Source: Pseudomonadota bacterium
GTDB taxonomy: Bacteria > Pseudomonadota > Alphaproteobacteria > UBA9219 > RGZA01
Assembly (NCBI GenBank): GCA_016195205.1
Contig: JACQAB010000176.1
Span: 1 to 7,464 of the forward strand
Direction: 5' to 3'
DNA: 7,464 nt
The translations under genes and the position numbers were made by a program. Positions 1-5,128 of the stretch are shown here, piece after piece. Every line of letters starts with the position of its first letter. The first letter of the stretch is position 1. The notes under the pieces were generated by a model, which had not been told where the DNA came from, did no database searches, and worked only from the letters and a program-made list of their open reading frames with translations.

Positions 1-21
1 AAATAGGCGGTTTTCCGGCTA
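1..21 (-). terminator. Possible terminator after the PTS EI gene, cut by the window edge
   Basis: Read on the minus strand, TAGCCGG (starting with the EI stop codon) and CCGCCTA form a 7-bp stem with one C-C mismatch and an AAAA loop, followed by TTT at the window edge. The stem is short and the T-run cannot be judged because the sequence ends. It fits an operon end, but this is a weak call. Confidence 0.25.
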
Positions 22-1758
22 TTGCGCGGCTTCGTTAATCATCTCGCGGATGACCGCTTCGCTGCTTTGGCTCATCACCCGGCCGGCATAGGTGGTGGCT
101 TCTAGCAGACTTAGGCCGCGGATGGTGCGTTTCACCTCGGGCAGGCGCGAGGGGGCCATGGAAAGCTCGCGAATGCCCAGGCCGATGAGCAGCGCGGAAA
201 GTTTCGGGTCGGCGGCCATTTCCCCGCACAGTGAAATGGGAATGCGCGCGCGCAAGGCGGCCTCGGTGGTGAACTGGATGAGGCGCAACACCGCCGGATG
301 CAGCGGGTTATAAAGATCGGCCACCTGTTCATCGGCGCGGTCAATGGCCAAGGTGTATTGCGTCAAATCATTGCTGCCAATGGAAAAGAAATCGCTGACC
401 TGCGCCAGCGCATCGGCGGAAAGCGCGGCGCCGGGAACTTCAATCATCACCCCCAGCGGCGGCAGTTCATCGGGGATTTTATCGCCCCGGCGCTGCAAAC
501 GCTTATGCACGGCTACCAGGCGTTCCCTCACCTGTTTGATTTCTTCCATAGACGAGATCATCGGCACCAGAATGCGCACCGGTCCGAAATGCGCCGCGCG
601 CAGAATGGCGGCCAACTGCGTTTCAAAAAGTTTCGGCTGACGAAGGCACAAGCGAATGGCGCGCAGGCCCAGGGCCGGGTTGGCGCTTTCCCCGGCATCC
701 ACCGCGGAGGAAAGTTTTTCGCCGCCCAGATCCAGCGTGCGGATGGTGACCGGCTTGCCATCCATGGCCTGGACGATGCCGCGCATGGCTTCGAACTGCT
801 CTTCCTCGTCCGGCAAAGTCTTGCGGTTCATGAACAAAAATTCGGTGCGCAGCAGGCCCACGCCCTGCGCGCCGGCCTCCAGCGCGCGATCCACCTCGCG
901 CGGCAATTCCAGATTGGCCATGAGGGTGATATCCGCCCCGTCGCTGGTAATGGCGGGGAGTTTGCGCAGGCTTTTCAGCGCCTCGCGGTCTTTTTTGAAG
1001 CGGTCGCGCGCGCGGCGGTATTTTTGCAGCGTGGCGGCGGTGGGGTTGATGACGATTTTGCCTTCCGAGCCATCGACAATCACCGCATCGCCCGCCCGGC
1101 AATGATGCCGCAACCCGGTAACGCCCATCACCGCGGGCAGATCAAGCGCGCGGGCCATGATGGCGCTGTGGCCGTCGCGCCCGCCCAGCTCGGCGACAAG
1201 GCCCTGCACCATTTGCGGGTTGATTTGCGCGGTGTCGGCGGGGCTGATGTCTTCGGCGATCAGCACACTGTCTTCGGGGAGGTTGGCCAGGGTTTCGGCC
1301 TCGCCCTCGTGCAGGTTGCGCAGCACGCGCCGGCCCGCCTCGCGAATATCTTCCACGCGCGAAGCCAGGTAACTGTCGGCCATGGCGGCGAAGCTTTGCG
1401 CGAGGTGATCCATTTCCCGTTGCAGCGCCGCCTCGGCGTTGATTTTGTCGGAAGCGATGCGCTTTTCCACGCCGCGGATCAGGCGCGAGCCCGAAAGCAT
1501 GGCCATATGCGCATCGAGCAGAATATTCATTTCTTCCGCCGCCGCCCCGGGCAGCGTGGTGGCCTTGGCCTTCACGCGGCGCAACTGGCGCAGGGCCTTG
1601 CCCACCGCCCCGTTGAAGCGGGTGATTTCATCGGGCACCACCGCGGCGTCCAGCGCGATTTCCGCCACCTGCGTGCGCGCGCCATCCAGCACAAAGGCCG
1701 AGCCAATGGCAATGCCCGCCGAAACCGCCAGCCCTTCAAAAACGCGTTCGTCACTCAT
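19..1758 (-). CDS. ptsP: Phosphoenolpyruvate-protein phosphotransferase (PTS enzyme I)
   Basis: Cytoplasmic enzyme I, which autophosphorylates from phosphoenolpyruvate and passes the phosphate to HPr, encoded just upstream. From the ATG at 1758 it has 579 residues, the usual EI length. Visible landmarks are the phospho-histidine loop GGRDGHSAIMAR (His197), the PEP-binding stretch GLLRTEFLFM (301-310), IGSNDLTQY (460-468) and CGEMA with the active-site Cys511. The reading frame extends to a TTG at 1839, but the ATG is preferred because the protein then begins with family-like sequence (FEGLAVSAGIAIG) and GAAGAAG precedes it. The ATG overlaps the HPr stop by 8 bp (ATGAGTGA), which suggests translational coupling. 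There is no N-terminal GAF domain, so the architecture is ptsI-like although such genes are often named ptsP. With no permease genes nearby, a regulatory rather than sugar-uptake role is inferred. Family assignment is secure. Confidence 0.95.
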   Translation of the reverse strand: MSDERVFEGLAVSAGIAIGSAFVLDGARTQVAEIALDAAVVPDEITRFNGAVGKALRQLRRVKAKATTLPGAAAEEMNILLDAHMAMLSGSRLIRGVEKRIASDKINAEAALQREMDHLAQSFAAMADSYLASRVEDIREAGRRVLRNLHEGEAETLANLPEDSVLIAEDISPADTAQINPQMVQGLVAELGGRDGHSAIMARALDLPAVMGVTGLRHHCRAGDAVIVDGSEGKIVINPTAATLQKYRRARDRFKKDREALKSLRKLPAITSDGADITLMANLELPREVDRALEAGAQGVGLLRTEFLFMNRKTLPDEEEQFEAMRGIVQAMDGKPVTIRTLDLGGEKLSSAVDAGESANPALGLRAIRLCLRQPKLFETQLAAILRAAHFGPVRILVPMISSMEEIKQVRERLVAVHKRLQRRGDKIPDELPPLGVMIEVPGAALSADALAQVSDFFSIGSNDLTQYTLAIDRADEQVADLYNPLHPAVLRLIQFTTEAALRARIPISLCGEMAADPKLSALLIGLGIRELSMAPSRLPEVKRTIRGLSLLEATTYAGRVMSQSSEAVIREMINEAAQ

Positions 1759-2032
1759 CTTCTTCGAACCGGTCAGAGATAAGGCGCACCAGGGCGGCCA
1801 CGGCTTCCTTGGCGTCAACGCCGCGCGCGCGGATTTCAATCACCGTGTCTTGCCCCGCGGCCAGCATCATCAGGCCCATGATCGAGGTGGCGCTGACCGA
1901 GGTGTCGCCGCGCGCGATTTCGATTTCGGCGTGGAAGGCGCCCGCGCGCTGCACCAGCTTGGCCGCCGCGCGGGCATGCAACCCGCGCTGGTTAAGGATG
2001 GTGACCGTTTGCTTGAGGGTTTTTTCGGTCAT
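1751..2032 (-). CDS. ptsH: HPr-family phosphocarrier protein
   Basis: Small cytoplasmic phosphocarrier of 93 residues (HPr is usually 85-95). GLHARAAAKLV holds the phospho-acceptor His19, equivalent to His15 of classical HPr. SATSIMGLMML holds Ser50 in the position of the regulatory Ser46, which HPr kinase phosphorylates. Keeping both sites fits the hprK gene four genes upstream in the same operon. It receives phosphate from EI, whose gene overlaps its 3' end, and should pass it to the EIIA encoded 15 bp upstream. No Shine-Dalgarno is visible before the ATG at 2032 (the gap reads TTTCGTGTTTCGTCC), so translation may depend on coupling to the EIIA gene. It could equally be called NPr (npr), the nitrogen-type HPr; the sequence alone does not separate the names. 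Confidence 0.95.
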   Translation of the reverse strand: MTEKTLKQTVTILNQRGLHARAAAKLVQRAGAFHAEIEIARGDTSVSATSIMGLMMLAAGQDTVIEIRARGVDAKEAVAALVRLISDRFEEDE

Positions 2033-2047
2033 GGACGAAACACGAAA

Positions 2048-2449
2048 TTAGGACTCCAACACCTTCGACGCGACGATGATGTATTTCTTCGCGGCTTCCT
2101 GGGCCTGGTCCACCGCCTCGGCCAGCGTGACGCCTTCGGGCAGCTTGGCCAGCTTGATCAGCATGGGCAGGTTGAGGCCCGCCACCACTTCCACCTCGCC
2201 GGTTTTTAAAATCGAGATCGACAGGTTGCTGGGCGTGCCGCCGAACATATCCACCAGCACCACCACGCCCTGGCCGCTGTTCACTTCCTCCACGCATTTG
2301 GCGATTTCGGCGCGGCGTTCCTCGCCGTCGTCGTCGGCGGCGATGGCTAGCGCGCGAATATGCTTCAGCGGCGCTTGCATGATGTGCTCGGCCGTGCGCA
2401 GAAATTCGTGGCCCAGCTTGCCATGCGTGACAAGAACAATCCCGATCAT
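2048..2449 (-). CDS. PTS EIIA component, mannose family (regulatory)
   Basis: A single-domain EIIA of the mannose/fructose/sorbose family, 133 residues, sometimes called ptsM or manX in this context. The N-terminal strand MIGIVLVTHG carries the phospho-acceptor His9, and VDMFGGTPSN (66-75) is the conserved loop that lines the active site. In sugar PTSs this domain passes phosphate to EIIB, but no EIIB, IIC or IID is encoded here. In alphaproteobacteria such orphan EIIAs end a regulatory phosphorelay, and that role is inferred here. Its ATG overlaps the rapZ stop by 4 bp (ATGA). It has the best ribosome binding site in the window, so it may be made in larger amounts than its neighbours. Confidence 0.93.
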   Translation of the reverse strand: MIGIVLVTHGKLGHEFLRTAEHIMQAPLKHIRALAIAADDDGEERRAEIAKCVEEVNSGQGVVVLVDMFGGTPSNLSISILKTGEVEVVAGLNLPMLIKLAKLPEGVTLAEAVDQAQEAAKKYIIVASKVLES

Positions 2450-3375
2450 GATTTCCTTCCTCCTTCGGCCGCGACTTTTTCAGCGCGGTCGATGTCGCGA
2501 TGCGTCAGCGCCACCACATAGCCCTGCGCCGCCAGCATGGTGCCCAGCTGCTCGGCGACAAACACCGAGCGATGCCGCCCGCCGGTGCAGCCCACGGCGA
2601 TGGTGAGATACGATTTGCCCTCGTCCTTATAGCGCGGCAGCAGCGGAAAAAGAAACTGCAGCAGGCTGTTGAAGAACGGCTCAAAATCGGGGTCATGCCT
2701 TATATGTTCGGCCACCGCCAGATCATGCCCGGAAAGCGCGCGCAGCTTGGCGTCCCAATGCGGGTTGCGCAGGAAGCGCACGTCGAAAATCAGGTCGGAT
2801 TCGCGCGGCACGCCGTGCTTATAGGCGAAAGAGGAAACCGAAATCGTCATGCCGCCAATATCGGTGCGGTAATGCCCGGCCAGCAATCGCCGCAAATCTG
2901 TCAGCGCCATCAGCGAGGTGTCAATCACATGGTCGGATGCTTCGCGCACGGGGGTGAGCAGCTGGCGTTCGATGGTAATGCCCTCCATCACCGGGCGGTC
3001 CAACGCCAGCGGATGGCGGCGGCGCGTTTCGTTGAAGCGGCGCTGCAGCGCCTCATTATCGCAATCAAGGAACAGCAGGCGCAGATCCATCTTCGCGTCG
3101 GCACGGAATTCCTGTAACAATTTCAGGAACGCTTCGGCATTGAATTCGGCGTTGCGGCTGTCAACGCTGATGGCCATCGGTTTGCCGTTCGCGGCGCTTT
3201 CGCGGATCAGCGCCGGGATCATCGACAGGCGCAGATTGTCCACCGCCTCGTAGCCCAGATCTTCCAGGGTTTTAAGCACGGAAGACAGCCCCGCGCCCGA
3301 CAGGCCGGAGGTCAGCACCACGCGGCGTTTGGAGCCGCGCGGGCGAAGTTGAGTGATGGTGGCATCGTCAGTCAT
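2446..3375 (-). CDS. rapZ: RapZ/YvcJ-family nucleotide-binding protein with altered P-loop
   Basis: 309 residues from the ATG at 3375, a little longer than the enterobacterial protein (about 284). Conserved signatures are DCDNEALQRRFNETRRRHPL (104-123), FDVRFLRNPHW (197-207) and VGCTGGRHRS (261-270), which together mark the family. In E. coli RapZ is an RNase E adaptor controlling glmS through small RNAs; whether that applies here is unknown. The Walker A region reads GLSGAGLSS (24-32), so the lysine expected at residue 30 is Leu (codon CTG). The frame can be extended to a TTG at 3414, but the ATG overlaps the hprK stop by 8 bp (ATGACTGA), the same geometry as HPr/EI, and is preferred. No clear Shine-Dalgarno precedes it, which again suggests coupling. 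Position between hprK and the PTS genes links it to this phosphorelay. Confidence 0.93.
   Translation of the reverse strand: MTDDATITQLRPRGSKRRVVLTSGLSGAGLSSVLKTLEDLGYEAVDNLRLSMIPALIRESAANGKPMAISVDSRNAEFNAEAFLKLLQEFRADAKMDLRLLFLDCDNEALQRRFNETRRRHPLALDRPVMEGITIERQLLTPVREASDHVIDTSLMALTDLRRLLAGHYRTDIGGMTISVSSFAYKHGVPRESDLIFDVRFLRNPHWDAKLRALSGHDLAVAEHIRHDPDFEPFFNSLLQFLFPLLPRYKDEGKSYLTIAVGCTGGRHRSVFVAEQLGTMLAAQGYVVALTHRDIDRAEKVAAEGGRKS
2454..2465 (-). promoter_or_regulatory. Strong Shine-Dalgarno for the EIIA gene
   Basis: On the minus strand AAGGAGGAAGGA ends 4 bases before the EIIA ATG. It lies inside the last codons of rapZ and offers two overlapping purine-rich matches to the 16S rRNA 3' end. 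It supports the EIIA start at 2449. None of the other PTS genes in this operon has a comparable site. Confidence 0.7.
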
Positions 3376-3799
3376 GGGCGAAGGGATATTGAAGCACGGC
3401 GCGGATTTTCGCAACGGCGGAGGCCTCGAACGGATAAAGCTTGAACAGCGGCACGCTTATGCCGTTGATGCGGGTTGCGGCCTTTTCCGGCAGGCGCGGC
3501 GCCTCGATGCGCGGTACGCAATCCAGGCACAGATCGATGCGCGATTTGGTCCCATGCGGCACGCGCATGAGGCCCACGCCGCGAATCTCAAGCAGCCCGG
3601 CGATGGAATCCGGCACGGCGGCATAAAGCGCGCCGTCCTCGGCGCTGAGAATGCTGCGGTCATCGGCCACCAGCAACCCCTCGGCCTCAATCAGGCGCAG
3701 GGCGAGATCGGATTTGCCCGAGCCCGAGGGCCCGCGCAGCAAAATCCCCCGCCCGCAGAACACCAGCGCGCTGGCATGGATGATGGTTCCTTCGCTCAT
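3368..3799 (-). CDS. hprK: HPr kinase/phosphorylase, short alphaproteobacterial type
   Basis: Phosphorylates, and probably dephosphorylates, HPr on its regulatory serine. The 143 residues match only the catalytic core of classical HprK (about 310 residues): the N-terminal domain and C-terminal helices are missing, as is usual in alphaproteobacteria. Visible elements are His8 just before the core, the P-loop GPSGSGKSD (23-31), VADD with Asp46/Asp47 in the catalytic position, and the family signature LEIRGVGLMRV (70-80). A TTG two codons upstream could also start it (3805), but the ATG is simpler; neither has a clear Shine-Dalgarno. It is the first recognised gene of the PTS operon and overlaps rapZ by 8 bp. 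The unrecognised 246-residue gene ends 22 bp upstream, so transcription may continue through from it. No separate hprK promoter was found. Confidence 0.93.
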   Translation of the reverse strand: MSEGTIIHASALVFCGRGILLRGPSGSGKSDLALRLIEAEGLLVADDRSILSAEDGALYAAVPDSIAGLLEIRGVGLMRVPHGTKSRIDLCLDCVPRIEAPRLPEKAATRINGISVPLFKLYPFEASAVAKIRAVLQYPFAHD

Positions 3800-3821
3800 C
3801 GGCAAAGGATGGCAGAAGGGG

Positions 3822-4562
3822 TTAGTTTAAGGAAGAGCCGGGCACACGCCGCGGCGGAAGAAGAGGGGTCAGCGAACCAGATCGCCAGGCCTTGCGAACT
3901 TGAAACCGCAGTTTCCGCCAGCCATGATGTTCTCCCGGAACATATGCCTTCACGCCGGTGGAATAGGCAATGTGCTGAACAGGTTCGCCATTCTTAATGG
4001 CTCTTTCGACGATCTCTATAACTTCGGGCACGAATACATGAACTTTTACAGCCTCGCTGGCCTTAAACCGCCGGCGCAGACCAGGCATCTTTCCGATAAC
4101 CTCGTTACGCAGGGCGCGGCTCATTTGCCCTAATTCCATGGCGGGGAACATGCCAGCAAGGACTTCGTGCAGGTCTCCTCCGAATTCCTGTGTCGCAGGC
4201 ACAAGAACGACCGTGCCACTCCTACGCTTCGTCGAAGTATGCAGAAGAGACTGGTTTCCTCCCTGCTGATCTCCACGGTGAGTAATATCAACTGTCAACT
4301 CGCCCTCGAAAGTGGCGGAGCCAATGGGCGGATCTTCCAGGTCTTGCGCAAGACCACGCAGAACTGGCAATAAACTTCTCTGTGCTTGTCGTGCCGCCTC
4401 AAGCCGAGCGGCAGCGCCAGGATCATTGGCAGGGAGCCAATCGCCGGGTGCCTGAATTGCCACCGCGCGCGGCATATCAAAAGCAATTTCACCGGAAGCG
4501 CGCGTAATGTTCTTCACGCGCCGCCAACCATGCCTAACTGTTTTAATGCGGGGGGATGCCAT
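3822..4562 (-). CDS. Unrecognised protein with atypical codon use
   Basis: I do not recognise this 246-residue protein. It is basic and soluble-looking, with no signal peptide or membrane segment. The N-terminus is rich in Arg/Lys (1-21), residues 48-75 look helical and Ala-rich, 101-117 is a Gly/Ser/Thr-rich linker, and 118-224 alternates strand-like and helix-like stretches (TVVLVPATQEFGG, KVHVFVPEVIEIVERAIKNG, HIAYSTGVKAYVPGEHHGW). The last 20 residues are low-complexity and Pro/Ser-rich. Codons rare in the neighbours (AGG, AGA, CGA, GGA, TTA, ATA, GTA) recur throughout, suggesting transfer or low expression. The frame is open for 741 bp, starts with ATG and has its own candidate promoter, so it is probably real. 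It ends 22 bp before hprK, where many alphaproteobacteria have chvG. Function unknown. Confidence 0.65.
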   Translation of the reverse strand: MASPRIKTVRHGWRRVKNITRASGEIAFDMPRAVAIQAPGDWLPANDPGAAARLEAARQAQRSLLPVLRGLAQDLEDPPIGSATFEGELTVDITHRGDQQGGNQSLLHTSTKRRSGTVVLVPATQEFGGDLHEVLAGMFPAMELGQMSRALRNEVIGKMPGLRRRFKASEAVKVHVFVPEVIEIVERAIKNGEPVQHIAYSTGVKAYVPGEHHGWRKLRFQVRKAWRSGSLTPLLPPRRVPGSSLN

Positions 4563-4565
4563 GTG

Positions 4566-4601
4566 TTTTCCGTTCTGAATGTTTCAGGGTTGAACGGAAA
4601 A
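4566..4601. repeat. Perfect 10-bp inverted repeat before the unknown gene
   Basis: TTTTCCGTTC (4566-4575) and GAACGGAAAA (4592-4601) are perfect inverted copies separated by 16 bp; within the spacer TGAA and TTCA can also pair. The near edge is 3 bp from the ATG at 4562, and the arm nearest the ATG contains GGAA, the only Shine-Dalgarno-like stretch. It is therefore either an operator for a dimeric regulator or an RNA hairpin that hides the ribosome binding site. No T-run follows on either strand, so a terminator is unlikely. Confidence 0.6.
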
Positions 4602-4603
4602 AA

Positions 4604-4632
4604 ACTATGCGCGGCAAATCAAAGCCTGGCAA
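4604..4632 (-). promoter_or_regulatory. Candidate sigma-70-type promoter for the unknown gene
   Basis: On the minus strand TTGCCA (4632 to 4627; 5 of 6 to TTGACA) is followed after exactly 17 bp by CATAGT (4609 to 4604; 4 of 6 to TATAAT). The predicted start near 4597 falls inside the inverted repeat 4566-4601, which would then sit at the start of the transcript. Found by eye only; A/T-rich spacers produce such matches by chance, so confidence is moderate. Confidence 0.4.
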
Positions 4633-4670
4633 GGGCCTTTGAGCGGTTTAATTATTGTGGCTGAGTTAAG

Positions 4671-4898
4671 CTAAGTTAAAACGTCCAGCAGGCTCTTTTC
4701 ATTATCCAGCTGGGCTTTAAGGACCTTGGCGTTGGCCTTGTACATGACCGAGGAAACAAGGGTATCCACCACTTCCTTGTCCATGTTAACCGGCGGGTTT
4801 TCGGCGGTGGAAGCACGGGCGATATTGCGCGCGGAATCCTGAATGCGCGCAGAAGCGTCCCGCAAGCCGTTCAGTGATGCGCCAATTCCGTCAACCAT
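4671..4898 (-). CDS. Miniature flagellar rod/hook-like protein
   Basis: A 75-residue protein that resembles the two ends of flagellar basal-body rod/hook proteins (FlgB, FlgC, FlgE group) without the central part. The N-terminus, IGASLNGLRDASARIQDSARNIARAST (residues 5-31), follows the pattern of their first helix (S-x-L-N-x-A-S-x-R-x-x-x-S-A-x-N-I-A-N-A-S-T). The C-terminus (38-75: VNMDKEVVDTLVSSVMYKANAKVLK onward) follows their last helix, where YKANAKVL matches the usual Y-x-A-N-x-x-V-x motif. In full-length proteins these helices pair in the axial core. The start ATG at 4898 is preceded by AGGGGCGGGG. No other flagellar gene is nearby. It could be a rod-associated accessory protein or a decayed paralogue, but the frame is intact and the start region carries a CtrA-type site, which favours function. 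Confidence 0.75.
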   Translation of the reverse strand: MVDGIGASLNGLRDASARIQDSARNIARASTAENPPVNMDKEVVDTLVSSVMYKANAKVLKAQLDNEKSLLDVLT

Positions 4899-4925
4899 CC
4901 CCGCCCCTATATATATGAGGTAACA

Positions 4926-4959
4926 AGAATAGCCCCAAAGCGCTTAAAACCCGCTTAAC
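4926..4959 (-). promoter_or_regulatory. CtrA-type site and candidate promoter of the rod-like gene
   Basis: TTAA (4944-4947), seven bases, then TTAAC (4955-4959) exactly match the CtrA consensus TTAA-N7-TTAAC. CtrA is the alphaproteobacterial cell-cycle regulator that controls many flagellar genes. The site is 46-61 bp upstream of the rod-like gene's ATG. A possible -10 box, TATTCT, follows on the minus strand (4931 to 4926), so the CtrA site would lie around the -35 region as in CtrA-activated promoters. The consensus match is seen directly; binding is inferred. Confidence 0.6.
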
Positions 4960-4985
4960 ATTAGATACATTCCTTAATAAGCGGG
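4950..4985. repeat. 8-bp inverted repeat beside the CtrA-type site
   Basis: CCCGCTTA (4950-4957) and TAAGCGGG (4978-4985) are perfect inverted copies with a 20-bp AT-rich spacer. Together with the direct repeat CGCTTAA at 4941-4947 and 4952-4958 (11 bp apart, about one helical turn), the motif CGCTTA occurs three times upstream of the rod-like gene. This may be an operator cluster that extends the CtrA-type site. Confidence 0.4.
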
Positions 4986-5016
4986 AATCCAGTTTGGTTT
5001 TCAAGGCATTAGGATT

Positions 5017-5128
5017 TGTCATCCCGGAAATCGCGAAGCGATTATCCGGGATCCCATTTTATTCCTGTTTCCAAAAAACAAATGGGATCCCGGCTCGCGG
5101 GCGCTTTGCGCCCTTGGCCGGGATGACA
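5017..5128. repeat. 112-bp cloverleaf-like palindromic element
   Basis: Four perfect inverted repeats are nested. The outer arms TGTCATCCCGG/CCGGGATGACA (5017-5027/5118-5128, 11 bp) enclose AATCGC/GCGATT with a GAA loop (5029-5043), CCGGGATCCCATTT/AAATGGGATCCCGG (5046-5059/5080-5093, 14 bp) and GGGCGC/GCGCCC with a TTT loop (5099-5113). The GTCATCCCGG...CCGGGATGAC pattern is typical of intergenic palindromic repeats scattered in alphaproteobacterial genomes. It ends one base before the mscL stop codon (TAA at 5131-5129), so in mscL mRNA it would fold directly after the stop and may act as an mRNA-end stabiliser or transcription attenuator. It is not a tRNA: there is no anticodon arm or T-loop sequence. 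Confidence 0.8.

Noticed and set aside
298..1782. Long plus-strand open frame (494 residues) opposite the EI gene
   Set aside because: It is antisense to an unmistakable EI gene, and its translation is rich in His, Arg, Gln and Gly with no recognisable domain, as expected of a shadow frame in GC-rich DNA.
1439..2209. Plus-strand open frame spanning the antisense of EI, HPr and EIIA
   Set aside because: It crosses three conserved minus-strand genes and has low-complexity composition; shadow frame.
2500..3117. Plus-strand open frame opposite rapZ
   Set aside because: The rapZ frame carries all family motifs; the opposite frame has none.
3376..3414. TTG-initiated extension of RapZ by 13 residues
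   Set aside because: The extension lies entirely inside hprK coding sequence, and the ATG at 3375 gives the 8-bp overlap also seen between HPr and EI.
4619..4642. Hairpin TCAAAGCC/GGCCTTTGA as a terminator of the rod-like gene
   Set aside because: The stem has a bulge and only TTT follows directly; the seven-T run lies 14 bases further on. It overlaps a better promoter match (TTGCCA-17-CATAGT), so I did not list it as a terminator.
3900..4664. Three short plus-strand open frames opposite the unknown 246-residue gene
   Set aside because: They are 68-92 residues long, lack ribosome binding sites and resemble nothing, whereas the minus-strand frame is continuous for 741 bp with an ATG and a candidate promoter. 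Some doubt remains because the minus-strand protein is also unrecognised.
4666..4679. Second CtrA-like site, TTAA-N6-TTAA, at the end of the rod-like gene
   Set aside because: The spacer is 6 rather than 7 bases and the site overlaps a coding end; such AT-rich pairs are expected by chance.
5017..5128. tRNA or tRNA-like gene suggested by the cloverleaf shape
   Set aside because: Arm lengths do not fit a tRNA, and the T-loop, D-loop and CCA-end features are missing.
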